DNA of 30,229 nucleotides from Candidatus Competibacteraceae bacterium (GTDB taxonomy: Bacteria > Pseudomonadota > Gammaproteobacteria > Competibacterales > Competibacteraceae): NCBI GenBank assembly GCA_020445045.1, contig JAGRHI010000187.1, forward strand, positions 1 through 30,229, given 5' to 3'. The translations under genes were made by a program, and so were the position numbers. The notes under the pieces are model-generated. The model was not told the DNA's origin, did not search any database, and saw only the letters and a list, made by a program, of their open reading frames with translations. Positions 1 through 8,800 of this stretch are shown piece after piece. Numbering within the stretch: the stretch's first letter is position 1; each line of letters starts with the position of its first letter.

Positions 1-54
1 GGCCTGGATCGCTGGCGCGGCCTGGGTCGCTGGCGCGGTCTGGGGAGTCGATGC
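1..54 (-). repeat. 18-bp tandem repeat in the transpeptidase tail
   Basis: Three units of 18 bp (1-18, 19-36, and a diverged 37-54), each close to ggcctgg(a/g)tcgctggcgc on the plus strand. In the minus-strand reading they encode a six-residue unit of the type APA(T/I)QA. The array reaches the window edge, so its full copy number is unknown. In-frame repeats of this kind usually vary in copy number and give a flexible low-complexity tail. Confidence 0.7.
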
Positions 55-891
55 AGCTTGGGAGGCCGGCTCCGCCTTGGCGACCGTCTTGGCTGCCTGG
101 GCTGCCTTTTTTTGGGCTGCCTTTTTTGCGGCAAGGGCTTTCTCCGCCGCTCGTGCCCGGCGCTGCCGCTCGACATAATCGCCGTAGTTCGGGCCATTTC
201 CTGTGATGGTCACCTTGGTGCCAAGGTTGACACGCTCGAAGAGAAGCGTCGCGACTTTCTTTGGCATACGAATGCAGCCGTGAGAGGCCGGGGAGCCAGG
301 CCTTGGAATGCGGCCCGCGTGTAAACCGATTCCGTCATAGGTGAGTCGCATGAAATAGGGCATGCGGGCGCCCTCGAAGCGTCCTCCCGCGGGAATCCTG
401 TCCTTGCCCGGGGTGGCGTTCGATCTCACTAGGCGACCCTTGGCATTGTAAATCTTGCCGTATAGATTGGATCGTTTCTCGGACACTTTCTCCATCACGG
501 CGAATTGCCCGATGGGTGTCGGGTATTTCTTCAGGCCGGAGGCGACGTAGGTCCAGCCGATGGGCTTATCGCCATCGTAGAAGTGGGCCTTCTGGCTTTT
601 GAGATCCACCTTGATATGGGAGATCTGACGGTCGTTCCCGTTCCACTCCCAGAGCGAGGTCTTCTCCTTCTTGGGTGTTGGCTTCTCCTTCTCGGGTGTT
701 GGATTCCTCTCTTCAGCCACCACGGGTTCTGGGGCAGGAGCCGGCTCGGGTTCCGCCGCCTGCTTGTGAAGCCAGGGCTGCTGTGCACAGGAAGCGAGCA
801 TGAGCAGCATGAGGAAGCTCACCGGGACCACGGCGGCTTTGATGAGCCAAGGTGCGGGCGCCGCGAAGCGAATAGGGTTGTTTTTTTCCAT
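1..891 (-). CDS. L,D-transpeptidase (YkuD-type) lipoprotein, C-terminus off the left edge
   Basis: Likely forms L,D cross-links in peptidoglycan or attaches proteins to it, acting in the periplasm. Translating the minus strand from ATG at 891 gives 297 codons with no stop before the edge. Residues 1-35 are a basic and hydrophobic leader ending in the lipobox LASC, so Cys35 should be lipidated. A Pro/Glu/Lys-rich linker (about 45-80) follows. The YkuD domain (about 90-235) carries the signature H191 ... SHGCIRM, with catalytic Cys206 and His204. After it comes a Lys/Ala-rich, probably helical, stretch and an Ala/Pro/Gln/Thr repeat tail built from an 18-bp tandem repeat. The tail is longer than in a minimal YkuD protein and may span the periplasm or contact peptidoglycan. 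The family call is firm; the substrate is not determinable. Confidence 0.9.
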   Translation of the reverse strand, partial: MEKNNPIRFAAPAPWLIKAAVVPVSFLMLLMLASCAQQPWLHKQAAEPEPAPAPEPVVAEERNPTPEKEKPTPKKEKTSLWEWNGNDRQISHIKVDLKSQKAHFYDGDKPIGWTYVASGLKKYPTPIGQFAVMEKVSEKRSNLYGKIYNAKGRLVRSNATPGKDRIPAGGRFEGARMPYFMRLTYDGIGLHAGRIPRPGSPASHGCIRMPKKVATLLFERVNLGTKVTITGNGPNYGDYVERQRRARAAEKALAAKKAAQKKAAQAAKTVAKAEPASQAASTPQTAPATQAAPAIQA

Positions 892-1135
892 TGCAGTAGA
901 TGGATGTCGTGATGATGGGTGGATGATGGACCTTTGAGGAAACGATGAAAAGGGGAGCGTTGTCCCTAACCAGCCTGGATCGGGATTATCCACATGGAAT
1001 GACGGCGTTCATTGGGATGCTTTCCTGGCGCTTGCCGATCAGGGCGATGTGAGAGGGATATCGCTCGCTCTGGATATATTCTCTCCATCTTGTCTCTATG
1101 CTATGACGCTCTCAATCTCGATTGTTCGTGTTCCG

Positions 1136-1434
1136 ATGAAGAATTTTCCTTTTGTAGTATTCATGGCGGCCCTGCTCTTCGCGGGCCTGGGCTGGCCTCA
1201 GCGGCATGTCTTCTGTGCGTCCGACGCCCCGATCTCCAAGGTGCTCGCGCTACCCAATGCGAGCCTGCTCATGGAGGAGGGCGGGCATGTGCGCATCTCC
1301 CGGTATGCGGACAAGCCGATGGTGCCCGCCTCGACGATGAAGATTCTCACCGCCCTGGCATCCATCCAGCGCTGGGGAATGGGACACCGGTTCCACACGG
1401 ACTTTCATGTGGCCGGTGACGGTCGCTTCTGGGT
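1136..1434 (+). pseudogene. dacB: D-alanyl-D-alanine carboxypeptidase (peptidase S13, PBP4/DacB-like), 5' fragment cut by an IS
   Basis: Intact members of this family are periplasmic DD-carboxypeptidases/endopeptidases of about 450-500 residues. Only about 100 codons remain. From ATG 1136 there is a signal peptide (MKNF, a hydrophobic run FVVFMAALLFAGLGW, a likely cut near Ala28). An Asn-Ala-Ser-Leu-Leu segment and the catalytic SxxK motif PASTMK (Ser66, Lys69) follow, then LTALASIQRWG and HRFHTDF, as at the start of S13 enzymes. Translation then enters the insertion sequence at 1435. In-frame starts at 1103 (ATG) and 1049 (GTG) exist; 1136 was chosen because it gives a normal signal peptide. 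The SxN and KTG motifs and all downstream sequence are absent here, also beyond the IS, so the gene is non-functional. The symbol is a family-level name. Confidence 0.82.
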
Positions 1435-1482
1435 TGTATGGATCGGAGAGATAGGTAACAGATGTTCGGAGACATGGGTAAC
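1435..1482 (+). repeat. Left terminal inverted repeat of the IS481 element
   Basis: 48 bp starting TGTATGGATCGGAGAG. It matches the reverse complement of 2671-2718 at 41 of 48 positions, with mismatches clustered near positions 9-16 and 26-28 of the repeat. The transposase stop codon (1487) lies four bases inside it. Confidence 0.88.
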
Positions 1483-1486
1483 GGTT

Positions 1487-2626
1487 TCAGATTGTGTATG
1501 GTGGCGCGAGGAGATTGATGGAGGCAATGGGCTGGTGACAGAAAAACACCTTGATCACGCCATCCACCGCGGTGCGGCGCAGGGCGACGGGCAAGCCTTG
1601 GAACGCTTTGCCGACTTTCCATTCGCGGCCCCGGTAGGACAACTCGCCCTTGCCTTGGACTTTGCGCACGAGGTCGTCCGGCGCGTATTCAATGGGCGGC
1701 AGCGCTTCCGGGAACATGCGTGTGCTGGGTTGGTAACGGCGGGCGGGTGGCATCATGCCCAGCGCTTGGTGGGGCCGTTCCAGATTGTGGAGGTCGCGCC
1801 AAGCATCGAGCCGCCGTTGCGCCTCGGTCTGGTCGGCGAAGGTGGTGCGGCCCAGCAACTCAGCCTTGAGGGTGCGATGGAACCGTTCGTCCTTCCCTTG
1901 GGTTTGTGGATGGTAGGGCCGGCTGTGGCCCACGCGGATGCCCAACCGCAGCAGCCAAACGGTCAGCGTCGTGTAGGGCGAATCGGCGTCGCCGCCCCAC
2001 GGCGGGCCGTTGTCCATCGTCATGCGCCAGGGCAGGCCATAGCGGCGGAAGGTCTCGGTCAGCGCCTCTTGCACGGTGGCGGTTTGCTCGTCCAGGCAGG
2101 CGCGCAGGCACACCGCATAGCGCGAGTGGTCGTCCAGCACCGTCAACGGATGGCAGCGCCCCAGACGCATCGCCACATGGCCCTTGAAGTCCATCTGCCA
2201 CAGATCGTTCGGGGCGGAATGCTCGAATCGAGTCCAGGCGGTGTGCTTGGCGCTCTCGGTGGGGTCGAGCCGCCCATGGCGGCGCAGGATGGCCGTGACC
2301 GTGCTGGGACCGGGCAACCCCGTCTGACCTTGATCGGACAGCCAGCGCAACAACTTGCGCGCACCCCACGCGGGATGCGCGTCGCGGGCCGACAGCAGCC
2401 GCTTCTCCACCGGTGGCGGCGTGCGCCGGGGCGAGGACTTCGGTTGGCGCGGACGGTCTTTAAGCCCCGCCTCGCCTTCAGCGGCATGGCGGTTCGCCCA
2501 CTTGTAGCCCGTCTTCGGGCTGATACCGAACCGGCGGCACAAGCCCCGGAAATGGCTCCCCTCTTGGCGAGCCAGCGATACGAACTCTTTGCGGGATGAC
2601 ATGAGGGATACCTCCGACCAAGGCAT
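1487..2626 (-). CDS. IS481-family DDE transposase
   Basis: Cuts and joins the element ends during transposition. The 379-residue protein has an N-terminal helix-turn-helix region (GLCRRFGISPKTGYKW) followed by an rve/integrase core. The DDE triad is visible: D146 in QMDFKG, D205 in TMDNGPPW and E247 in HPQTQGKDERFHRTLK. The C-terminal part is the usual beta-rich Mu-transposase-like extension. An in-frame ATG lies 30 bases upstream at 2656. The start at 2626 is preferred because AGAGGAG sits about eight bases before it. Length is normal for the family and I see no frameshift. Confidence 0.93.
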   Translation of the reverse strand: MPWSEVSLMSSRKEFVSLARQEGSHFRGLCRRFGISPKTGYKWANRHAAEGEAGLKDRPRQPKSSPRRTPPPVEKRLLSARDAHPAWGARKLLRWLSDQGQTGLPGPSTVTAILRRHGRLDPTESAKHTAWTRFEHSAPNDLWQMDFKGHVAMRLGRCHPLTVLDDHSRYAVCLRACLDEQTATVQEALTETFRRYGLPWRMTMDNGPPWGGDADSPYTTLTVWLLRLGIRVGHSRPYHPQTQGKDERFHRTLKAELLGRTTFADQTEAQRRLDAWRDLHNLERPHQALGMMPPARRYQPSTRMFPEALPPIEYAPDDLVRKVQGKGELSYRGREWKVGKAFQGLPVALRRTAVDGVIKVFFCHQPIASINLLAPPYTI

Positions 2627-2670
2627 GAACGTTCTCCTCTGAAAATCAACGTTCACGCATTCTAGGAAGT

Positions 2671-2718
2671 GTTACCCATGTCTCCGAACAAGCGTTACCT
2701 ATGTGCCCGGTCCATACA
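2671..2718 (-). repeat. Right terminal inverted repeat of the IS481 element
   Basis: The reverse complement of this 48-bp segment begins TGTATGGACCGGGCAC and pairs with the left repeat. It lies just upstream of the transposase start, so the transposase promoter is probably inside or overlapping this repeat. Confidence 0.88.
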
Positions 2719-2750
2719 GAAGTCAGCGGCGGGGGGGTGAATGACTACTA

Positions 2751-2798
2751 TTCCTTCACCACCCCTCAAATCATTCCTTCACCACCCCTCAAATCATT
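2751..2798. repeat. 23-bp direct tandem repeat, two copies
   Basis: The unit starting ttccttcaccacccctcaaa occurs at 2751-2773 and again, identical, at 2774-2796; the two bases that follow (2797-2798) continue the repeat. It is non-coding and lies just outside the right end of the IS. It may be a simple slippage duplication. No function is evident. Confidence 0.85.
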
Positions 2799-2940
2799 CG
2801 CGGCGACCCAACCCGAAACCAGCGCTGAAAGTTCGGCCACCGCGTTCGCGCTATTTCAACAACTTCACAATTACGAAAAGACCACTTCATCACCTGCGCT
2901 AACCAACATATCGAGGGTAAAAAAATGAAGTAATGATGCA

Positions 2941-2967
2941 TTGCAATATAATTTATGCTAATATAAT
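2941..2967 (+). promoter_or_regulatory. Possible sigma70 promoter for the hydrolase gene
   Basis: TTGCAA at 2941-2946 and TATAAT at 2962-2967 in a strongly AT-rich patch. The spacing is 15 bases, shorter than the preferred 17. A second TATAAT at 2947-2952 lacks a clear partner. The patch lies about 130 bases before the hydrolase start at 3095. Composition and position support a promoter region, but the exact hexamers are uncertain. Confidence 0.4.
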
Positions 2968-3094
2968 CAAAATAGTTAAAAATGGTAAGAGTATGGTATA
3001 GATTCGTCTTCCCACCGAGACAGCATGGCGCCGATCGAGGAGCGACCCGTGGCGGACCAAGCGCACGGTGGTCGGACGAACCGGGAGAAAAGCC

Positions 3095-4210
3095 ATGTTC
3101 ATGATGCCTAGTCTGATCAAAATGTGTGAAAACGCCGTCAACATGATGGAGCTGCCCGGGAAGTCCGCCGCCAAGGCCGACGAGGACTTCTACGACACGG
3201 CTACCCTGAGCGCCGGAGAACGCCAACAGGCCATGGCGCTGCTGGCCGAGCAAAAGGCTCCAGAAGGCTCAATCTTCCTGCTCCATCCCAACGAACCGAA
3301 ACAAGCGCCACAAGTCCGGTTCGATGAGTTCCATGCCGACGAAGGCTTGACCGGCCGGAAACGAGGCGAAGCAGTCGCCCGACTTTTTGAAGACTTCCTC
3401 AAGCAAAACCCGAAAATCGCCGTCGATACGGTGGTGATTCCGGGTTGTGGCAGTTCGCCGCTTGGAGCCGCCGCGCTCGGCAAGGCCGTGGCCGAGATCA
3501 TTCATAAACCGGTGGCCGCGATCATCGCCGGCGAGGGCGCGTTCGACCTGTGGATGGAGGCCGGCTCGGGCGGCACGCTGATGGCGCCGATGGCGAACGC
3601 GCTGAACGCTTTCGATGGAGTGCTCGAGCTGAGCGTGAAGACCAACCCAATCGCCAAAGCGTGGGCTCGGATGTACATGAGCGATCTTGCCGAATCGATG
3701 CACGAAGCGGCGACGCTGTATGCCTTGCTGAAAACCCGACTAGTCGACGAGCAATTCGTGTTGCGCGACTCCCCGGCCCGAAAGCTCGACATGATCGTCA
3801 GCCACAGCAAGGGCAACTGGAACGTGCTGGTGGCCTTGCTCAATTTCGAATTGGAGTTGGCCGACACCATCGCCGAGAACAATCCCAGGGAAGTGAAGGT
3901 CGAGAAGCGCATCGACGTCGTCACCTTCGGCAACCCCGTTGATCTGCCGGATCAGCACGAAATGATGAAGACGTTGTTTCACTATCACCAGTTTGCCGGC
4001 ACCAGTGATTTGCTGATGTGGGCCAACTCGTCGAAAACGTTGCTGAGCCGGATCTTGCTCGCCGGTAAGGTCGACTCCGTCAGGCCGTTCGATCCGAAGG
4101 AAGACCCGGACGAACGGTTGTTCCACGGATGCCGTCACAACCTCATCCGGAAGCGCGAAGGCCACATGCCGATCGAAGACATCTTGCCGGCGATCCGCAA
4201 AGCCGCGTAG
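3095..4210 (+). CDS. Alpha/beta-hydrolase, lipase class 3-like
   Basis: A 371-residue protein that looks like a serine hydrolase; the substrate is unknown. The best clue is the nucleophile-elbow-like motif VSHSKGNW (Ser238, replacing the first Gly of GxSxG by Ser). It is followed about 40 residues later by VVTFGNPVDLP, which resembles the TFGxP motif of class 3 lipases. A Gly-rich loop (VIPGCGSSPLG, 114-124) lies earlier, and His348 or His357 near the C-terminus could complete the triad. There is no signal peptide or membrane segment, so it is probably cytoplasmic. The start at 3095 is preferred over an in-frame ATG at 3068 because GGGAGAAAA precedes it. It lies 125 bases upstream of, and on the same strand as, the DUF4062-SIR2 and nSTAND genes, so it may be a third component of that unit. 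Between them is a GC-rich 7-bp stem (4224-4230 with 4241-4247) without a T tract. Confidence 0.65.
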   Translation: MFMMPSLIKMCENAVNMMELPGKSAAKADEDFYDTATLSAGERQQAMALLAEQKAPEGSIFLLHPNEPKQAPQVRFDEFHADEGLTGRKRGEAVARLFEDFLKQNPKIAVDTVVIPGCGSSPLGAAALGKAVAEIIHKPVAAIIAGEGAFDLWMEAGSGGTLMAPMANALNAFDGVLELSVKTNPIAKAWARMYMSDLAESMHEAATLYALLKTRLVDEQFVLRDSPARKLDMIVSHSKGNWNVLVALLNFELELADTIAENNPREVKVEKRIDVVTFGNPVDLPDQHEMMKTLFHYHQFAGTSDLLMWANSSKTLLSRILLAGKVDSVRPFDPKEDPDERLFHGCRHNLIRKREGHMPIEDILPAIRKAA

Positions 4211-4335
4211 GCCCGCCACGAGACGGCCGGGGTTGTCACTCCGGCCGGCTCCAGGTTCCGCCGCCATCGTCCGCGCCACCCTGGACCAAACGGCAGGGGA
4301 ACACTGGTCACAACCAACGAGCGGGGGACGCTAAC

Positions 4336-5889
4336 ATGCATCTCCGTTTCTTCCTGTCGTCACCGGGAGATGTCGGCGACGAGCGCACCTTCGCCCAGCA
4401 GGTGATCGAGCAGGAGCTACCGAAAGATCCGCTGCTGCGCGGTCGGATTACCTGCGAAGCGATACGCTGGGACGACCCAAACGCCCCGGTGGCGATGCCG
4501 GCAACCCTGACGCCGCAGGAGGCGGTCAATCGCGGCCTGGCTAAGCCGTCCGAGTGCGATGCCGTCATTGTCATCCTGTGGTCGCGGCTCGGAACGCCGT
4601 TGCCGGACACCTACAAGAAGCCGGATGGCGGCCCGTACCGCTCGGGGACCGAGTGGGAGTACGAAGATGCAATGGCCGCGAAACCGCCGCCGCATACGCT
4701 CGTCTATCACAGAGCGACCAAACCCGATTTTGGCGATCCTCTCGACTTCACCTTCGACGATAAGGTCCAGCAATACCGCAGGGTACAACAGTTTTTCGAC
4801 GGATTCCGGAACGTCGATGGATCGTTGCAAGGCGGCTTCGCCGAATATGACACCCCGCAGGAATTTCGTGACCGCTTGCGGCACGATCTGCGAGCCTTCA
4901 TCGAAAGCAAACTCAAAGAAAAGCCATCGCCGGAGTCCTCGCCCCGGATCAAGGCGCCACCCCCTTATGGCATCATCGCCAAGGCCCTGAGTTCTGGGCA
5001 GGTCGTGCCGATCATCGGCGCCGATGCCAGTTATTCCGGGCGGTCGGCCGATATCCGCTGGAATCCCCATGCGCCCGAGTTCCTGCCCAGCGGGGTGGAA
5101 CTCTCGCATTTCCTTGCTGAAGATACAGAATTTCCCTCCAAGGAAGAGCGGGACCAGCTCGCGGAGGTAGCCTCCTACTACGAAGCTTTCCAGACTCGCG
5201 CCTCGCTGCGCACGCGACTGCGGCAGATTCTGGGTCCAGATGCGCTCGCCGGCGTGGCCATTCCGTCTCTGTATCGGTTTCTGGCGGAGGTTCCAAGGCC
5301 GCTACTGATCATCACCGCCAATTACGACACTCAACTTGAGCGGGCTTTTCACGCCGTCCAGAAGCCTTACGACCTGGTGGTCTATGCGGCTGATCGCAAG
5401 GATCTCGCCAATACCGTCCTTTGGTGGTCGGCGGGCGCCGCGGAACCGGAAACGCCGACACCCAATGAGCTTGACATCGATCTGGAGACCACCACCGTCA
5501 TCTTCAAGATGCACGGTTCGATGCAACCCGAGACGGATGAATGGGACAGCTTCGTCATCACCGAGACCGACTATGTGGAGTTCCTCTCCCGCATCGCGAG
5601 TCGGTCGGCCATTCCGGCCTTGTTCGCTTCCTATTGCCATGACCGAAGCCTGTTGTTCCTCGGCTACAGCCTGCGGGACTGGAGCTGCCGCGCCATTCTG
5701 CAAAGCCTGAACCGGTTTTTCGCCAGGCGCGCCGTCAGCTATGGCGGCGAGGAAGAGATTCTGTCGTGGGCGATCGACGCGCGGTTCTCCGAATTGGAAA
5801 TCAAATTTTGGCAGAAGCGGGGCGTGTACCCCTATGAAGTCGACATCGACGAATTCGTCGAGAGGCTACGGGCGAGGATGCCGACATGA
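4336..5889 (+). CDS. DUF4062-SIR2 protein, probable NAD-consuming effector
   Basis: A 517-residue two-domain protein. The N-terminal part (1 to about 195) begins MHLRFFLSSPGDVGDER, the hallmark of DUF4062, a domain often found at the N-terminus of STAND/conflict proteins. Residues of about 205-517 form a SIR2-like domain. It has VVPIIGAD (224-230) for the nucleotide-binding loop, TANYDTQLERA (Asn329, Asp331), KMHGSM (catalytic-type His393) and LLFLGYSLRDW (439-449). In defence SIR2 proteins these residues support NAD+ cleavage that kills or arrests the cell. That role is known for the family and inferred here. The start at 4336 follows GGGGGA by about seven bases; an open frame extends to 4129 but has no matching homology. 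Its stop overlaps the next gene's start (ATGA), indicating translational coupling and probably a physical partnership with the nSTAND-WD40 protein. Confidence 0.85.
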   Translation: MHLRFFLSSPGDVGDERTFAQQVIEQELPKDPLLRGRITCEAIRWDDPNAPVAMPATLTPQEAVNRGLAKPSECDAVIVILWSRLGTPLPDTYKKPDGGPYRSGTEWEYEDAMAAKPPPHTLVYHRATKPDFGDPLDFTFDDKVQQYRRVQQFFDGFRNVDGSLQGGFAEYDTPQEFRDRLRHDLRAFIESKLKEKPSPESSPRIKAPPPYGIIAKALSSGQVVPIIGADASYSGRSADIRWNPHAPEFLPSGVELSHFLAEDTEFPSKEERDQLAEVASYYEAFQTRASLRTRLRQILGPDALAGVAIPSLYRFLAEVPRPLLIITANYDTQLERAFHAVQKPYDLVVYAADRKDLANTVLWWSAGAAEPETPTPNELDIDLETTTVIFKMHGSMQPETDEWDSFVITETDYVEFLSRIASRSAIPALFASYCHDRSLLFLGYSLRDWSCRAILQSLNRFFARRAVSYGGEEEILSWAIDARFSELEIKFWQKRGVYPYEVDIDEFVERLRARMPT

Positions 5890-8800
5890 CCACCGACGAA
5901 AACGACCGCAAGCGTTGCCCCTACGTCGGCTTACAGCCGTTCGAGGAGGCGGATCGCGAGTTCTTTTTCGGTCGCGAGCGCGACCAGCGCATCATCATCG
6001 CCAATCTGCTGGCTTCGCCTCTCACGCTTCTTTACGGAGCGAGCGGCGTCGGCAAGAGTTCGGTGCTGCGGGCGGGGGTCGTGCCGCAGTTGCGCCGCGA
6101 GCGGCCGGGAACTCCGGTCGTTGTTTTCCGCGACTGGGTCGACCGGGAATTCCAGGTGGCGCTCCGTCGGGCTTGTATCGTGGCGGTGTGGGAGCACGAT
6201 GTCGACCAGCCAAAACCGGCCGAGTCCTTGCCTTTCGATGAGATCTTGCGGGCTTGCGCCGAGGCCGCCCACGAAACGGTTCTGATCCTGCTGGACCAGT
6301 TCGAAGAGTACTTTCTTTATCATCCGAAATCGGCGGACCCGCAATCGTTCGAGGCGCAGTTCGCGCGCGCCGTCAACCGCGACGATGTCGATGTCGGTTT
6401 CCTGATCGCGTTGCGCGACGACAGTTTGTCCAAGCTCGACCGCTTTCAGGAACGCATCCCCAACCTGCTGAGCAATCGTCTCGCGCTGAAGCATCTCGAC
6501 GCGGCCGGAGCCACGGTCGCGATCCGCGGGCCATTGGAGGTCTGGAACGACCGGTACGCCGCCGACCGGACGCCCATTCGTATTGAGGAGGATCTCATCC
6601 AGGATTTGGTCCAGCAGGTGCGGATCGGTCAGGTGTCGGCGGGACGCCGTGGCGGCAGCGGCGCCGCGCGCGCGGAGGAGCATTACATCGAAGCGCCGTT
6701 TCTCCAGTTGGTCATGGTCCGCTTGTGGGGCGAAGAGACGCGCGCTGGTTCGAACGCCCTGCGTCGCGACACCCTGGATCGTCTCGGGGGTGCCAGGGAA
6801 ATTGTCCGCACCCATTTGGACGACGTCATGTCCCGGCTGGACGCGACCCGTCAGGCCGTCTGTTCCCGCTTTTTCGATCGCCTGGTCACCCCGACCGGCA
6901 GCAAGGTGGCGTGCGGACGGGAAGATCTCGCCCGTTGGGCGGGCGACCTCGCTCCACGGGTACCCGAGGTCCTGGAGTTGCTGTCGCGCGACCGCATCCT
7001 GCGCACGGCTACGGCCCCCGATCATCCAGAAGCGACCCGATACGAGATCTATCACGACGTGCTCGCTCCCGCTATTCTCGATTGGCGATGCCGCTACGTG
7101 GAGAAACAGGAGCAAGCCCTTGCCGTCGAGCAGGCGCGCGAGCAGGCGAAGAAGCGCGCCCTTCGTCTGGGAGTGGTCGTGCTGGCAACCGCGGTCATCA
7201 CCGCCGTTGCTGGCTGGGTCTGCGCATGGTGGGAGGGATTGCGCTCCGAAGAGAACCAGAAGGCAGCGGCGTCGATGTATACCGCACCTTTCGATCCCCA
7301 GCGCGGCCTCGATCTCGCCTTGGAAGCGGTCGAAACGACTCCTTTCGGTCTGCCACCGTTGTTGGTGGCCGAGCTCGGTTTAGCGCCGACGCCAGCGGCG
7401 GAGGATGCCTTACGCCAGGCTATTCACGCTCAACGGCTCGAATGGACCCTGCGGGTTCACTCGTGGGTGCATGACCTCGCCTTCAGCCCGGATGGACGCA
7501 AACTGGCCACCGCCGACGATGACCAGATGGTCAAAATCTGGGACCTCGCGACCGGGCATCCGCCGACAGCACCAATCATTACCTTTTCCCACGACGCCAA
7601 GGTTCGCGATATCGCCTTTCTGTCCGCCGGTGACCGGCTGGTCACGGCCGCCCATGACACGGCGTATCTCTGGGTCCTCGACGATCCGAAAGCTCCTCTT
7701 CGATCCTTTAACCACGGGAGCTCCATTCACGGCGCCTTTGCCGTGAGCCAGGACGGCAAACGCCTGGCCACCGCCGGCGATGGTAGTGGCAAGGGGCGCG
7801 TGATCAAGGTCTGGGATCTCGAAGCCCCCAGTCCCGAGCCCGAACCGATCGCCACCATCGATATGGCGGGCGCCTGGGTCATGGGCTTGGCCTTCAGTCC
7901 CGACGGTTGTTGCCTGGCGACCGCTTGCGTGTATCGGGGTGGAATGGAGCGGACATCGACGAGCATTTGGAACATCCAGACCGGTCGTGAGATCCTGCGC
8001 GTGCCCATTAAAGTGGCCAGCGATGCGGTGGCGTTCACGCCGGATGGAAAGTCGCTGGTGACCGCCAGCCGCGATGCCCGGGTTCGCGTGTGGCAACCCG
8101 CGGACGACGATCTGGACCAAATTCTCGCGCGGAGAAGCGAGTCGATTCTCCCCGGAGATGCGGTCGCGTCGACCGAACCGGTGGTAATCCCTTGGTCGGA
8201 GCGCATCCTCGCCGGCCATGGCGAGCGCGTGCGGAATATTGCCGTCAGCCCGGATGGCACGCGGATCGCCAGCGCAAGCGGCGATGCGACGGCAAAAATC
8301 TGGGATACCGAGACCGGCGAGAATCTGCTGACTCTCATGGGTCACCAAGGCTTCGTGGACGCGGTCGAATTCAGTCCCGACGGTCATCACGTCGCCACCG
8401 CTAGCCTTGACCGAACGGTCAAGTTCTGGAATATCGAGGGCCATACCGGTGTCGTCAACAGCATTGCGTTCGGCCCGGACGGCAAGACCCTGGCCACGGG
8501 TAGCAGCGATCGGACGGCAAAACTGTGGGATCTGTCCGAGGGCAAGCCCCGTTTGCGGCGCACCCTGAGAGGCCATACGGATTCGATTTACCGGATCGCC
8601 TTCGACCCGGCGGGCACCCACTTGGCGACCGCCGGTTTCGACAACCAGATCAAACTCTGGGACGTGGGCTCGGGCGCCGCGATCGACATACCGAAGAAAC
8701 ATGTCGATCAGCTCAGGGCTGTGGCCTTCAGTCCCGACGGCAAGCGCCTGGCCAGCACGGGCGCCGACGGCCATGCCTGGCTGTACGACCTCCAAACTCC

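Larger units (their letters stand above)
1435..2718. mobile_element. IS481-family insertion sequence, 1284 bp
   Basis: One transposase gene flanked by 48-bp imperfect inverted repeats (1435-1482 and 2671-2718, 41 of 48 positions matching). The element begins TGT and ends ACA, as is usual for IS481-family elements, and the conserved inner part of each repeat contains gttcggagacatgggtaac. It lies within a carboxypeptidase gene. I see no target-site duplication: the bases just left of 1435 (ttctgggt) differ from those just right of 2718 (gaagtcag). This suggests a rearrangement or deletion after insertion. The element looks intact and could still be mobile. Confidence 0.9.
2719..3094. other. Intergenic region between the IS and the hydrolase gene
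   Basis: 376 bases with no credible gene. It begins with a poly-G tract (ggggggg) near 2730. A 23-bp direct repeat occupies 2751-2798, and an AT-rich stretch with TATAAT hexamers lies at about 2925-2995. The expected 3' part of the carboxypeptidase gene is not found in any frame. The AT-rich part probably holds the promoter of the downstream hydrolase gene. Confidence 0.6.

Noticed and set aside
58..912. Plus-strand frames opposite the L,D-transpeptidase
   Set aside because: The minus strand carries a clear lipobox and the SHGC catalytic motif; the plus frames have neither motifs nor sensible composition.
1049..2599. 516-codon plus-strand frame joining the carboxypeptidase start to the IS
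   Set aside because: Only the first third is real homology; after 1435 it is antisense to the transposase, so it is read-through rather than a fusion gene.
2719..3094. Remaining 3' part of the carboxypeptidase gene beyond the IS
   Set aside because: No SxN or KTG motif or related sequence was seen in any frame; the region is a repeat plus AT-rich DNA.
4224..4247. GC-rich 7-bp hairpin between the hydrolase and SIR2 genes as a terminator
   Set aside because: The stem is short with a 10-base loop and no T tract on either strand; not enough to split the unit.
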